The notes: a model not told the origin generated them from the letters alone. A DNA stretch of 64,000 nt from Acidimicrobiales bacterium (GCA_029247365.1 JAQWLJ010000047.1:1-64000), one strand, 5' to 3'; positions 1 to 8,853 are shown, numbered from the stretch's first letter. Numbers and translations: made by a program.

Positions 1-3
1 TGG

Positions 4-2358
4 TCAGGAGCCGCTGGTGAGGTCGACCATCCCGCTGGGAGTGAGCAGCGTTGCGGTCATGCAGGCCGGTCCGGTCTCGACCGAGTAGGGGAGCGCGTAC
101 TCACGGAAGCGGGCGGCCACTCGCTGACCCGGATGGTGGAACGAGAGTCCGAACAGCTCGACGCCGGTCGCCGACGTCGCAGCGGGCGTCTCGCCCGGCC
201 ACTCGATGAGGAAGGGGATCAATCCATCGCCGTCCTCGGGAGGCAGCGTCAGGCGCCATTGCAATACGTCGCCCGCGGGCGTCGTTCGCTGCATATCGAA
301 CCCCGGCCCCGGGTCGAGCTTGCGCGCAGCGCACCACTGGAGCCAGAGATCGAGGTTCGGCACCGCTGCGGCCCAGGTGATGAGCTGTGGCTCGGTTATG
401 TCATCGACACCAAACGGTCGGGGCATAGCTGGTTCGGGTTGTTCGGGGTCGGGGCCGATGATCTCGAGGTAGGCGCCACCGCCGAGCGCAAGTAACTCGT
501 TGGCTGTGCCGCGGCCGTCGTGGCGCCCGCCCGGTGTCGGCACGACTCCCCACTCGTCGGTGATTTTGGCCACGGTCATCGCGAGGTCGGGGGTGGCGTA
601 CACCAGGTGGTCGACACGTATCTCGAGTGCAGCAGCTCGGTGCACTACGCCCTTTTTCGAGCGGGGATCGATATCGACGGCGATGATGCCAGCGGCGTTG
701 CCTGGCCACTGGCGGTGATCGAGCATCAGGGAACGGCCGTCGGCGGTCGTGAACCCTCCGCGCACGCCGCCCACCGAGCGCGCGATGCGATCGGGGAAGC
801 CCACGGCCAGCGTGGCGCCAAGCTGGTCGATCGACGTGTCGACAAGCCCGAGCCCTGGTTCGACCCCAGCTCGGCGCGCAAGCTGACGAGCTCGATCGCG
901 GACCTGGCGGAGGGCTCGGTTATCGAGGGCTGGGTGTTCTGCGTCGGGGTCGAGCACCAGCTCAACCCGAGTGGAGAGGTCGATGGGCAGGTCGCTGGGA
1001 CGGCCCCGAAGGACGTCGCGTTCATCCAGGATCGCAGCGGCGACGCACGCCAGCCACGGGTGGCGAGCATCAACGATGCAGCGCCCGAGGCGCGGGTGTA
1101 CCGGCAGCTCGGCTATTCGGCGTCCGACGTCGGTCGCCACCTTGCGGTCGTCGAGCGCGTCGAGTCGTTGGAGGAGGTCGAGTGCGGTTCGCCAGGATGT
1201 CTCGCCCGGCGGGGTAAGGAAGGGCACCGAGCTCGGATCGGTGATACCGCGTCGAGCGAAGTCAAGAACCACTGGCGCAAGGTCGTCTTCGATGATCGAC
1301 GGCGGTGCTGCGGCCGGTCGTGCCGAGTGCTCAGCTTTGGACCACAGCCGGATGACGGTTCCGGGTCCGGTCCGACCGGCGCGCCCCGCACGTTGCTCGC
1401 ACGACGCCTTGCTCGTCGCCACGGTACGGAGTCCTGTCATGGCTGTACGGGGGTCGAGGCGAGCGCGACGTTCGAGGCCCGCGTCGACCACGAACGTGAT
1501 GCCTTCAACGGTAAGTGACGTCTCGGCGATGTTCGTTGCAAGAACGATCCGTCGGCCGGCACGGGTCACGAGCGCGGCGTCCTGTTGGGCTGCAGGTAAC
1601 GAGCCGTGCAGTGGCAAGACCGACGGCCCGTCGGGACCCAGCTCGGCCGTGAGTTCACGTTCGACGCTGCGAATCTCGCCCACGCCCGGAAGGAAGACGA
1701 GGATGTCACCGCTTCCCTTGAGTGCCTCGTGCACGGCGCGAACGACGGCGGGGACGATCGGTGCCCGTGGCTTGCGGGGCCGCCACAGAACATCGACCGG
1801 GAACGTCCTGCCTGGGCTGGCGATGACAGGTGCATCGCCGAGATGGCCTGACAACTCGCCTGCGTCGAGGGTGGCTGACATCACAAGGAGGCGGGCGTCG
1901 TGCTCGCCTTGCTCTCGGCCGACCAGGAAGAGCGCCAGGCCGACATCGCCCGGCACCGAGCGCTCATGGAACTCATCGAAGACGACGAGGCCGACACCAA
2001 ACAGTGCAGGATCGTCGACAAGCCGTGCCGTCAGCACCCCCTCGGTGACGACCACGACCCGGGTACGAGGTCCGACCGCCCGGTCATCGCGGGTGATCCA
2101 GCCGACGGTCTCGCCCGGGTCTTCGCCGAGCAGACGAGCCATGCGGCGTGCCGCGCTGCGTGCGGCCATGCGGCGGGGCTCGAGCATCACGATCGTCCGA
2201 CCGTCCAGCCACGGCTCGTCGAGCAAGCGAAGGGGCATGATCGTCGTCTTACCCGCACCGGTTTCAGCTGTCAGCACGGCCTGTCCGGCGTCGGCGAGCG
2301 CGGCCCGGACTTCCTCGATGCAGTCCTCGATCGGAAGGTCAGTGCGCGCCAAGGCCAT
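4..2358 (-). CDS. hrpB: HrpB-type DEAH-box helicase fused to a C-terminal glyoxalase-like (VOC) domain
   Basis: Residues ~1-580 are an HrpB-like ATP-dependent helicase: Walker A GAGKTT, DEFHER box, SATL motif, and QRAGRAGRTGPG motif VI. The usual HrpB C-terminal domain is missing. The chain runs in frame into a VOC/Glyoxalase_3-like domain of ~200 residues that begins VDHLVYATPDLAMTV and contains LGGGAYLEIIGPDP. The track ORF begins 31 codons further up, but I chose the ATG at MALARTDLPIEDC because the upstream residues look non-coding and would run into the divergent exonuclease start. 784 aa. HrpB proteins are RNA-helicase-like enzymes of uncertain substrate; the role of the fused domain is unknown. 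A run of five T on the + strand lies near the junction, but the frame is open on both sides. Confidence 0.85.
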   Translation of the reverse strand: MALARTDLPIEDCIEEVRAALADAGQAVLTAETGAGKTTIMPLRLLDEPWLDGRTIVMLEPRRMAARSAARRMARLLGEDPGETVGWITRDDRAVGPRTRVVVVTEGVLTARLVDDPALFGVGLVVFDEFHERSVPGDVGLALFLVGREQGEHDARLLVMSATLDAGELSGHLGDAPVIASPGRTFPVDVLWRPRKPRAPIVPAVVRAVHEALKGSGDILVFLPGVGEIRSVERELTAELGPDGPSVLPLHGSLPAAQQDAALVTRAGRRIVLATNIAETSLTVEGITFVVDAGLERRARLDPRTAMTGLRTVATSKASCEQRAGRAGRTGPGTVIRLWSKAEHSARPAAAPPSIIEDDLAPVVLDFARRGITDPSSVPFLTPPGETSWRTALDLLQRLDALDDRKVATDVGRRIAELPVHPRLGRCIVDARHPWLACVAAAILDERDVLRGRPSDLPIDLSTRVELVLDPDAEHPALDNRALRQVRDRARQLARRAGVEPGLGLVDTSIDQLGATLAVGFPDRIARSVGGVRGGFTTADGRSLMLDHRQWPGNAAGIIAVDIDPRSKKGVVHRAAALEIRVDHLVYATPDLAMTVAKITDEWGVVPTPGGRHDGRGTANELLALGGGAYLEIIGPDPEQPEPAMPRPFGVDDITEPQLITWAAAVPNLDLWLQWCAARKLDPGPGFDMQRTTPAGDVLQWRLTLPPEDGDGLIPFLIEWPGETPAATSATGVELFGLSFHHPGQRVAARFREYALPYSVETGPACMTATLLTPSGMVDLTSGS

Positions 2359-2425
2359 GACCGCATCATGCCTGCTGACAGGGTCGTTGCCCGGGCTCGG
2401 TCCGAACTGTGCGAGTCTCAGGAGC

Positions 2426-3304
2426 GTGAAAGTCCATCTCGTCGACGGCACATATGAGCTGTTCCGGTTCCACTATGCGCCGAGTAATCGTGAACCCCGC
2501 TCCGGCGCTCAGCGCGGCGTCCTCAACACGTTGCTCGATCTGGTTGCCGACGGGGCGACCCACATCGGAATCGCCACGGACCACGTCATCAAATCATGGC
2601 GCAACGATCTGTACGACGGATACAAGGACGGTTCCGATATCGATCCTGATCTCTTCGCCCAGTTCCCCGAGGTCGAAGACCTGCTGCAATTCGCTGGGTT
2701 CGAGGTGTGGCCCCAAGTCGCCCATGAAGCCGACGACGCGATGGCTGCCGCCGCGGCCCTCGCGGCAGCAGACGGCCGGGTCGAACAGGTCATCATCTGC
2801 ACACCCGACAAGGACCTCGCCCAGTGCGTCACCGACAATGGCCGAGTCGTGCAGCTCGACCGTCGCCGGGAGCTGACTTACGACCGTGCTGGGGTGATCG
2901 AGAAGTTCGGTGTGCCACCTGAATCGATTCCCGACTATCTCGGCGTGGTCGGGGATTCGGCGGATGGATTCCCCGGCCTGGCCGGCTGGGGGGCAAAGTC
3001 GGCTGCTGCGGTGTTGACTCGATACGGGCACATCGAGAACATCCCCCGCGACGTGGCTGACTGGGATGTCACCGTGCGCGGCGCGGCCAAGCTTGCCCTC
3101 ACCCTCCACGAGAAGTTTGAGGATGCACTCCTCTTCCGACGCATTGCCACCGTCGACCTGAACGCACCGGTCAGCAACTCCGTCGACGATATGGCCTGGC
3201 GTGGACCCCAACCCGGCTTCGATGAGATGTGCGAAGCACTCGGTGCGCAGCGCCAACGCCAACGTGCCCGGAAGCTCTGGGAGGAGCACCAGAATGGATC
3301 GTGA
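2426..3304 (+). CDS. 5'-3' exonuclease (FEN/PolA-N family)
   Basis: A 292-aa stand-alone 5' nuclease. It starts VKVHLVDGTYELFRFHYAP (metal-binding Asp early, as in the PIN-like nuclease fold), has acidic metal ligands in HEADDAMAAA and TPDKDLAQ, and a helix-three-turn-helix DNA-binding segment around GLAGWGAKSAAAVL. The track ORF extends far upstream through antisense helicase sequence. I start at the GTG that gives the conserved N-terminus; there is no well-spaced ribosome-binding site (AGGAG lies one base before it). It diverges from the helicase by 67 bp and overlaps the next gene by 11 bp, so translational coupling is likely. Probable role: removal of flaps or RNA primers in DNA repair or replication. 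Confidence 0.85.
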   Translation: MKVHLVDGTYELFRFHYAPSNREPRSGAQRGVLNTLLDLVADGATHIGIATDHVIKSWRNDLYDGYKDGSDIDPDLFAQFPEVEDLLQFAGFEVWPQVAHEADDAMAAAAALAAADGRVEQVIICTPDKDLAQCVTDNGRVVQLDRRRELTYDRAGVIEKFGVPPESIPDYLGVVGDSADGFPGLAGWGAKSAAAVLTRYGHIENIPRDVADWDVTVRGAAKLALTLHEKFEDALLFRRIATVDLNAPVSNSVDDMAWRGPQPGFDEMCEALGAQRQRQRARKLWEEHQNGS

Positions 3305-3920
3305 GGCCGCAGTCGCGATCGCGGCCGAACACGGGGGTGACGAACTCGCCCGCCGAATCGATTTCATTTACGAACTCGACCGGCTCAAGACGGTGCTTCG
3401 ACAGAGCATGCTCATCGACGACAGTCGCCAGGAGAATTCTGCCGAGCACTCGTGGCACCTCGCGATGGCCGCCCTCACCCTCGCGCCGCTCGCTGCCGAG
3501 CCCATCGACGTCGAGCACGCGGTGAAGATCCTGCTCGTCCACGACATCGTCGAGATCGATGCCGGCGACGCGTTCATCTACGACGAAGCGAAGCGGGCCG
3601 AAGCCGAGGCTGCAGAGCAGGCTGCGGCCGACCGCATCTTCGGGATGCTGCCCGAACCCGAGGCGACCGAGTTCCGGGCGCTGTGGGATGAATACGAGGA
3701 ACAATCGACCCCCGAAGGGCGGTTTGCCTACAGCTGCGATCGGCTGCAGCCCCTCCTCCTCAACGTTGCGATCGACGGCGGGAGTTGGCGAAGGCACGGT
3801 GTGAGCGCCAGTCGGGTGAAACAGGTCAACGGCAAAATCGAGATTGGGCTACCGAGCGTGTGGCCCGCCGCAGAGGCGATGATCGACCGAGCCGTCGAAG
3901 AAGGGAAGCTCGAGCCATGA
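3294..3920 (+). CDS. HD-domain phosphohydrolase (YfbR/HDDC2-like)
   Basis: A 208-aa HD-family metal-dependent phosphohydrolase. The H...HD...D pattern is visible: ENSAEHSWHLA supplies the first His and LLVHDIVEIDAGD the HD pair, with a later Asp in YSCDRLQPLLLN. This layout matches the HD_3 group, whose characterised members (YfbR, HDDC2) are 5'-deoxynucleotidases; the substrate here is inferred from the family only. The start is the ATG of MDREAAVAIAAEHGG, lying inside the end of the exonuclease gene. The stop overlaps the thiolase start as ATGA. Pairing with an exonuclease suggests a nucleotide-clearing role, but that is speculative. Confidence 0.75.
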   Translation: MDREAAVAIAAEHGGDELARRIDFIYELDRLKTVLRQSMLIDDSRQENSAEHSWHLAMAALTLAPLAAEPIDVEHAVKILLVHDIVEIDAGDAFIYDEAKRAEAEAAEQAAADRIFGMLPEPEATEFRALWDEYEEQSTPEGRFAYSCDRLQPLLLNVAIDGGSWRRHGVSASRVKQVNGKIEIGLPSVWPAAEAMIDRAVEEGKLEP

Positions 3921-5122
3921 CCGATGTCTTCGTGTACGACGCAGTCCGCAGCCCGCGCGGGAAGGGAAAGCATGGCGCTCCGATGGCTGACGCCGCGCTA
4001 CCGCATCAGCTCGTCGCACAGTTGATCGCCGAACTCGATCGGCGCCACGAGGTAAACCCGCACATCGAGCAGCTCACGGTGAGCTGTGTCGGCCAGACCG
4101 GAGCTCAGGGCGGTCACATCGCGCTGGTGTCCAAGCTTGAGGCGGATCTTCCGGCGGAAACGGTCGTCCACTCCGTCAACAACTACTGCGTCGGCGGCTT
4201 GAGCGCGATCGGCGCAGCCGCCAACGCAATTCGAGCGGGAGCTATCGACCTCGCGTACGCGGGTGGCGTCGAGATGATGTCGCACGTGCCTTTCGGGGCC
4301 GATAAGGCCAGCTACTACGCCGACCCGGCAGTTGCGGGAGCCCTGTCGTACGCGCCTCCCGGTATCGGAGCTGACGTGCTCGCTCATCTCAACGACATCG
4401 ACCGAGAGACCCTGGACCGGTGGGCCCTTCGCTCGCACCATCGCGCTGCGGCGGCGTGGGATGCCGGAATCTACAACGACAGCGTTGTCGCGATCACCGG
4501 TGCCGATGGCGATGTCGCCATCGCACGTGATGAGACGATCGTCGCTGACATGACCGCCGAGAAGATCGCTGCACTGTCACCTGTGTTCGAGAAGATGGGC
4601 GAAACTGCGTTCGATGCGGTGGTCGAGGCGGCCCGCCCTGGTACCGGCCCAATCGAGCACCGCCACACGATTGCCCACTGCCCGCCGATCGCCGATGGTG
4701 CGTCGATCGTGTTGCTCGGCTCAGCCGACGCCGGCGTCCGCTGCGGCTTGGAACCGGTGGCCCGCCTCGTCGACCTCGTCGAGGCTTCCGGCGATCCGAT
4801 CCTGCAACTCACCGCTGGCGCGACCGCAATGGGGCGCTTGCTCGGCCGTAACGGTTTCGATCTCATGGCTATGGACCACATCGAGTACATGGAAGCCTTC
4901 GCCGTCGTGCCCGCCTTGTTCGAACGCGATCACGACGTCGATATGGAGCGCGTCAACCCGCATGGCGGCCACCTCGCAATGGGCCACCCGATGGGCGCCA
5001 CTGGCGCGATCCTTGCCACTGCGGTCACGGCCGAGCTGCGGCGCACGGGTGCTGGACGTGGCCTCGCCGTTGCCCACGGCGGCGCCGGGGTCGGTATCGC
5101 CGCTGTCTTCGAAGCCGCCTAA
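3917..5122 (+). CDS. Thiolase-family protein with degenerate active site
   Basis: A 401-aa thiolase-fold protein (acetyl-CoA C-acyltransferase family). The nucleophile motif is recognisable in VNNYCVGGLSAIG, and the His motif in GGHLAMGHPMGATGA. Two other hallmarks are changed: NEAF reads MEAF, and the second catalytic cysteine of the CxGG motif is lost (AVAHGGAGVG). The first Cys and the GHP His remain, so acyl transfer or CoA binding may survive while Claisen chemistry is doubtful. Start ATG overlaps the HD gene stop (ATGA). Convergent with rraA, overlapping it by 4 bp. Likely fatty acid or sterol side-chain metabolism, or a non-catalytic binding partner. Confidence 0.75.
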   Translation: MTDVFVYDAVRSPRGKGKHGAPMADAALPHQLVAQLIAELDRRHEVNPHIEQLTVSCVGQTGAQGGHIALVSKLEADLPAETVVHSVNNYCVGGLSAIGAAANAIRAGAIDLAYAGGVEMMSHVPFGADKASYYADPAVAGALSYAPPGIGADVLAHLNDIDRETLDRWALRSHHRAAAAWDAGIYNDSVVAITGADGDVAIARDETIVADMTAEKIAALSPVFEKMGETAFDAVVEAARPGTGPIEHRHTIAHCPPIADGASIVLLGSADAGVRCGLEPVARLVDLVEASGDPILQLTAGATAMGRLLGRNGFDLMAMDHIEYMEAFAVVPALFERDHDVDMERVNPHGGHLAMGHPMGATGAILATAVTAELRRTGAGRGLAVAHGGAGVGIAAVFEAA

Positions 5123-5619
5123 GCCGGGGGAAGCACGACGACCCCGTCGGAGTCGCAGTAGATGCGGTCACCCGGACTGATCGTCGCCCCGCCGAACGTG
5201 ACCGGCACGTCGCGCTTCCCGACGCCGTGCTTCTCGGTCTTGCGAGGAACCCTGCCGAGTGCGAAGACGCCGATGTCGGTCGCCTGCAGTTCATGGGTGT
5301 CTCGGACCGCGGCATAGACCACGAAACCGGCCCAGCCATTGCCGGCCGCCTCGGTGGCCACGTTGCCACCAACCATCGACCGCCGTAGCGACCCGCCGCC
5401 ATCGATGACGAGCACCCGACCCTCGCCCGGTTCGGTGATGGCGTCCTTGACGACCGAATTGTCCTCGAATGCCTTCACTGTCGAAACGGCACCGGCGAAA
5501 CCGCTACGTCCTCCCAAGCTCACAAATCGTTCGGTCAGGATCTGAGGGAGCGGTCCGTCATAGTCGTCGTGGTCATCGCAGACGTCGGAGGTCGGGCGGA
5601 ACGGGACGGATTCCGTCAT
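5119..5619 (-). CDS. rraA: RraA-family protein (RNase E inhibitor / HMG-oxaloacetate aldolase fold)
   Basis: A 166-aa RraA-like protein. Diagnostic parts are the N-terminal CDDHDDYDGPLPQI, the GEGRVLVIDGGGSLRRSMVGG phosphate-binding-like loop, and AAVRDTHELQATDIGVFA carrying the conserved Arg-Asp. Family members either regulate RNase E or act as class II 4-hydroxy-4-methyl-2-oxoglutarate aldolases; the length and G-x-x-R-D type motif do not decide between them. The track starts at TTG 5625; I prefer ATG 5619 because a TAGCCT box sits six bases before it, suggesting a leaderless mRNA. Confidence 0.85.
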   Translation of the reverse strand: MTESVPFRPTSDVCDDHDDYDGPLPQILTERFVSLGGRSGFAGAVSTVKAFEDNSVVKDAITEPGEGRVLVIDGGGSLRRSMVGGNVATEAAGNGWAGFVVYAAVRDTHELQATDIGVFALGRVPRKTEKHGVGKRDVPVTFGGATISPGDRIYCDSDGVVVLPPA

Positions 5620-5625
5620 ACCCAA

Positions 5626-5631
5626 AGGCTA
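5626..5631 (-). promoter_or_regulatory. -10 box of rraA (leaderless)
   Basis: On the minus strand TAGCCT, 6 nt, then ATG 5619. Fits the TANNNT-N6-8-start pattern seen across this window. Confidence 0.5.
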
Positions 5632-5830
5632 CAAGTCGTGCTCGGGGAGGCCAGACCGAGTCGCCTTCTCACCCTGGTCGAGCGGCAGCTTGCGGGGTGC
5701 CGGCAGGCGGCCACGGCGAGTTCCAGTCGTCTCTGACTGCCCCTAAACCATGAACGGCCCCGGCTGGCGGGCGGACGCCAGAAACGGTGCCTGTTTGCCC
5801 CCTGCCGCCGCGGGCGGCGACCATGGTGTC

Positions 5831-6970
5831 ATGAGCGATGAGATCCACCCCTTTATCGTCCACGTCTCCGACAACGAGATCGCCGACCTGCGCGGGCGAC
5901 TTCAACGCACCCGTTGGTCTGAGGCCGAGCCGGTTGACGACTGGAGCCAGGGCATCCCGCTCGCCTACGCACAAGAACTCTGTGAGTACTGGGCAACGGA
6001 GTACGACTGGCGTCGGTTCGAGGCCCAGGTCAACGCCTATGACAACTTCATCACAGAGATCGACGGTGTCGACATCCACTTCATGCATGTGCGGTCACTG
6101 CACGAGGACGCCACCCCGATGGTGCTCACGCACGGTTGGCCCGGGTCGGTCGCCGAGTTCATGGCGGTGCTCGATCCGCTCACGAACCCAACGGCCCACG
6201 GCGGCACGGCCAGCGACGCGTTCCATCTCGTCGTGCCCTCGCTGCCGGGGTATGGCTGGAGCGGGAAGCCAACCACCACCGGTTGTGGCGTCGACTGGAT
6301 CGCCACGGCCTGGGACACGCTCATGGGTCGGCTCGGGTACAACACCTATGTCGCGCAAGGCGGTGACTGGGGTGGCGCCGTCACCACGGCCATCGGCGCA
6401 CAGGCGCTCGGTCGAGTGCAGGCAATCCACACCAACATGCCCATTGCCCGCCCCGATCCGGGCAATATGGAAAATCTCGACGAGACAGAGCACGCCGCAC
6501 TCGCCGCGATGACTTACTACAACGACTGGGACTCGGGCTACAGCAAGCAGCAGTCGACCCGACCACAGACGCTCGGCTACGGACTCGTCGACTCGCCGGC
6601 TGGTCAGGCTGCGTGGATAGCGGAGAAGATGTGGGCCTGGACCGACAACGATGGTCACCCTGAGTCGGCGCTCACCCGCGACCAGATCCTCGACAACATC
6701 TCGATCTACTGGTTCAACGCAGCGGCGGCATCGTCGGGCCGGCTCTACTGGGAGAGCTTCGCCAAGTTCGGTGCCGGCACCGTCGAGATCCCGACGGGCT
6801 GTTCACTGTTCCCCAAGGAGATCATCAAGTCGTCACGTCGCTGGGCGCAGGGCCGCTACCTCGACATCCAGTACTGGAACGAACTCGATGCCGGCGGCCA
6901 CTTTGCGGCCTGGGAGGTGCCCGATGTGTTCGTCGGCGAACTCCGTGCCGCATTCCGTGTCTTGCTCTGA
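5831..6970 (+). CDS. Epoxide hydrolase (EHN-type alpha/beta hydrolase)
   Basis: A 379-aa epoxide hydrolase of the microsomal/juvenile-hormone type. The N-terminal EHN segment is seen in DEIHPFIVHVSDNEIADLR and TRWSEAEPVDDWSQG. The oxyanion region reads LTHGWPGS, the nucleophile Asp lies in AQGGDWGGAV, and the catalytic His in LDAGGHFAAWEVP. All expected catalytic residues appear present, unlike several other enzymes in this window. The track ORF starts earlier; ATG 5831 gives the family-like N-terminus. It stands alone, with ~210 bp of non-coding DNA upstream. Substrate unknown; xenobiotic or lipid epoxides are typical. Confidence 0.85.
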   Translation: MSDEIHPFIVHVSDNEIADLRGRLQRTRWSEAEPVDDWSQGIPLAYAQELCEYWATEYDWRRFEAQVNAYDNFITEIDGVDIHFMHVRSLHEDATPMVLTHGWPGSVAEFMAVLDPLTNPTAHGGTASDAFHLVVPSLPGYGWSGKPTTTGCGVDWIATAWDTLMGRLGYNTYVAQGGDWGGAVTTAIGAQALGRVQAIHTNMPIARPDPGNMENLDETEHAALAAMTYYNDWDSGYSKQQSTRPQTLGYGLVDSPAGQAAWIAEKMWAWTDNDGHPESALTRDQILDNISIYWFNAAAASSGRLYWESFAKFGAGTVEIPTGCSLFPKEIIKSSRRWAQGRYLDIQYWNELDAGGHFAAWEVPDVFVGELRAAFRVLL

Positions 6971-7081
6971 CCCGGCCACGTAGCTCGCTGAGGGGCCAAC
7001 CCGCCCAGAACGGCTCGCCGTCGATGCGCAGAAGCGGGCCAGTGCGTGTCATGGACTCGCCAGCGAGGCGCGATCCCTTGC

Positions 7082-8104
7082 TCAGCGCGGTCGCATCACC
7101 AGGTCTTCGATCCGGAGGTCGCTGCCGTAGTTTGCGAGAAACGCTGCTGGGTTGGGGATGCCCATCAGTTCGTGAGTTTCGCGATGGCAGTGGTGGATGT
7201 CGTAGTAGCGATCGATCCAGCCCTGTAGGTAGTCGAGCGCGTCGACGCCGGACACTCGCCTGAGCATCTCGGGCTGGAACTCGCTGATGACGGTAGGCCG
7301 GAGGTCGGAGAGGATCCGCTCGGCACCGGCGAAGACCAACGCCTCTGCGCCCTCGACATCGACCTTGATCAGGTCGACGGACCCAGAGACAAGCTCGTCG
7401 AGCGGGGCGACTGCAACAACCATCGCAGTTGGGTCGAGGACAGCGTCGTCGACTCCCGCAATGAAGCCTCCGTTTGAACCAAGCGCGGTGCGAATCACGG
7501 CATGCCCACGCTCCGTTCCGCACGCCAGCGGGTGGAGTTCGATCTGATTCTGGCGGTTTCGCGCTGCGCTTGTCAGCAACAACCGGCAGTTCTCGCTGTT
7601 CGGTTCAACGCTCACTACCCGACCGGTGGGCCCGACGAGGCCAGCTGCAAGAACTGAGTACAGGCCGACGTTGGCACCGACATCGACGAACGTCATCCCG
7701 GGTTTGAGGAAACCCCGCACGAAGGCGAGGAGGTGAGGCTCGTAGGTGCCATCGACGATCGGCTGGCTGACCGAGATATCGGCCGTGTCGATCATCAGTG
7801 TCGCTCCGTCGATTTCGACCTCGGCGATGTCCTTGGGTCGGAAGCGGATCGTGAACGGCGTGGGGACGTGGTGGTGATCGAAGGCGGCCACGATCTTGCG
7901 CCACGTCGCGACCGGGTCAGTTGGATCGACAGCACCGACAGTGTCGACGAGCGTCTGAACTTGTTCGATGGTGGGATCGGTCCCGTAGACCGTCATGAAC
8001 GCCGGCCCGAGTCGGCGACGAGCGACGAGGCGGCGCCAACGGCGGCGGAGTCCGGGGATAAGTCGTCTGACCAACGTCACCAGTCGAGCGTACGCTGGCC
8101 GCAT
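7082..8104 (-). CDS. FkbM-family methyltransferase
   Basis: SAM-dependent methyltransferase of the FkbM family, 340 aa. Motif I is GMTFVDVGANVGLYSVLAA, followed by RVVSVEPNSENCRLL, then VDLIKVDVEGAEALVFAG and the C-terminal RPTVISEFQPEML. The upstream ~120 residues of the track ORF are antisense to the divergent gene and are not real. The ATG at 8104 is the outermost plausible start and gives an Arg-rich N-terminus (RRLIPGLRRRW); GTG 8080 or ATG 7996 are alternatives. O-methylation of a sugar or a secondary metabolite is usual for the family; no partner genes identify the substrate. Confidence 0.8.
   Translation of the reverse strand: MRPAYARLVTLVRRLIPGLRRRWRRLVARRRLGPAFMTVYGTDPTIEQVQTLVDTVGAVDPTDPVATWRKIVAAFDHHHVPTPFTIRFRPKDIAEVEIDGATLMIDTADISVSQPIVDGTYEPHLLAFVRGFLKPGMTFVDVGANVGLYSVLAAGLVGPTGRVVSVEPNSENCRLLLTSAARNRQNQIELHPLACGTERGHAVIRTALGSNGGFIAGVDDAVLDPTAMVVAVAPLDELVSGSVDLIKVDVEGAEALVFAGAERILSDLRPTVISEFQPEMLRRVSGVDALDYLQGWIDRYYDIHHCHRETHELMGIPNPAAFLANYGSDLRIEDLVMRPR
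8091..8096 (+). promoter_or_regulatory. -10 box of the 8103 gene (leaderless)
   Basis: TACGCT, 6 nt, ATG 8103. It lies inside the 5' end of the divergent methyltransferase if that gene uses its outermost ATG. Confidence 0.45.
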
Positions 8105-8504
8105 GCCCGAGATTCGCTTCTCCGCCGATACGCATCCCGAACTCGTCCGGCACGTTCGGGTATGGCTCGAGTCGACCGAAGAACAGCGAGGGGTTGCTGA
8201 CGTCGTCGAGGCAAGTGCCGATCTCACCAAGGACGCGCTTCGGCTGATCGCGAGTGCTGCGCCAGCGCCGATCGCCCAGTCCGATCTCGTTGCGGGGCTG
8301 ACCAAGCTCGGCCACCAGGCCACTGACGCCGCACGCGATGCTGCGTTGGCTGGGCTCGACGGACTGGCGTCGGTTACCGACGGGCGCCTCGTCAAGAAGG
8401 TTGGGGAAGAAGGCGCGAAGGCGGCGTACGCGATGAACCAGGCGACCGCGAAGCAAGTTCTCAAGAGCCTGTTCGGCGGACGTCCATCGAGCGACGATGC
8501 CTAA
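8103..8504 (+). CDS. Conserved-looking small hypothetical protein
   Basis: A 133-aa soluble, mostly helical protein (MPEIRFSADTHPELVRHVRVW start, LFGGRPSSDDA end). I recognise no family. Ala/Asp-rich helices such as DATDAARDAALAGLDGL-like stretches suggest a helical bundle; there is no signal peptide, membrane segment or cysteine cluster. The start codon shares bases with the possible start of the divergent FkbM gene, inside the palindrome GCATGC. A TACGCT box six bases upstream suggests leaderless expression. Coding-like third-position GC supports it being real. Confidence 0.65.
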   Translation: MPEIRFSADTHPELVRHVRVWLESTEEQRGVADVVEASADLTKDALRLIASAAPAPIAQSDLVAGLTKLGHQATDAARDAALAGLDGLASVTDGRLVKKVGEEGAKAAYAMNQATAKQVLKSLFGGRPSSDDA

Positions 8505-8551
8505 AAGCGCTCGGCTGGATTGATGTCGTCGATGTCGGATCAGCCGCGAAG

Positions 8552-8770
8552 TCATAGCAACCGAGTGAGCGCATCTCTTGCCCTGCTCGGTTTGGGAAGC
8601 GGCCGAGGGTTCTTCGCCCCCGCCAAGCGGTGAGCATCTTGGTGTTGCGACCGGCGACGTGGTGACGCCGGTTCCGGTGCGAGTCGTTCGGCGCGCTCCA
8701 TCAAGGCATCGTGCGCCGTCTTGAGACTGTCGAACCCGCCGGCGGGGAGGGGAAGGCCATCAAAGTCCAC
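8552..8770 (-). CDS. Possible small hypothetical protein
   Basis: A 72-aa GTG-start ORF (MDFDGLPLPAGGFDSLKTAHDAL) in the 350-bp space between the 8103 gene and guaB3. The first ~40 codons have GC-rich third positions like a real gene; the Arg/Pro-rich tail is less convincing. No family recognised and no clear ribosome-binding site. The rest of this gap holds only the guaB3 promoter region. Confidence 0.3.
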   Translation of the reverse strand: MDFDGLPLPAGGFDSLKTAHDALMERAERLAPEPASPRRRSQHQDAHRLAGAKNPRPLPKPSRARDALTRLL

Positions 8771-8822
8771 CTATCGACTGGAGATCACCCGCAAGAGCCG
8801 CCTCCGCCCGAGTCGCGGCCGC

Positions 8823-8828
8823 TAGAAT
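8823..8828 (+). promoter_or_regulatory. -10 box of guaB3-guaA operon (leadered)
   Basis: TAGAAT lies 25 nt before ATG 8854, leaving a short leader with a GGGAG ribosome-binding site. A contrast to the leaderless genes nearby. Confidence 0.45.
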
Positions 8829-8853
8829 CTCTGTTTTCTAGTAGGGAGAACGC

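Noticed and set aside
971-2425. N-terminal ~485 residues of the 777-aa track ORF
   Set aside because: Arg/Ser-rich antisense of the HrpB helicase; the real exonuclease begins at GTG 2426.
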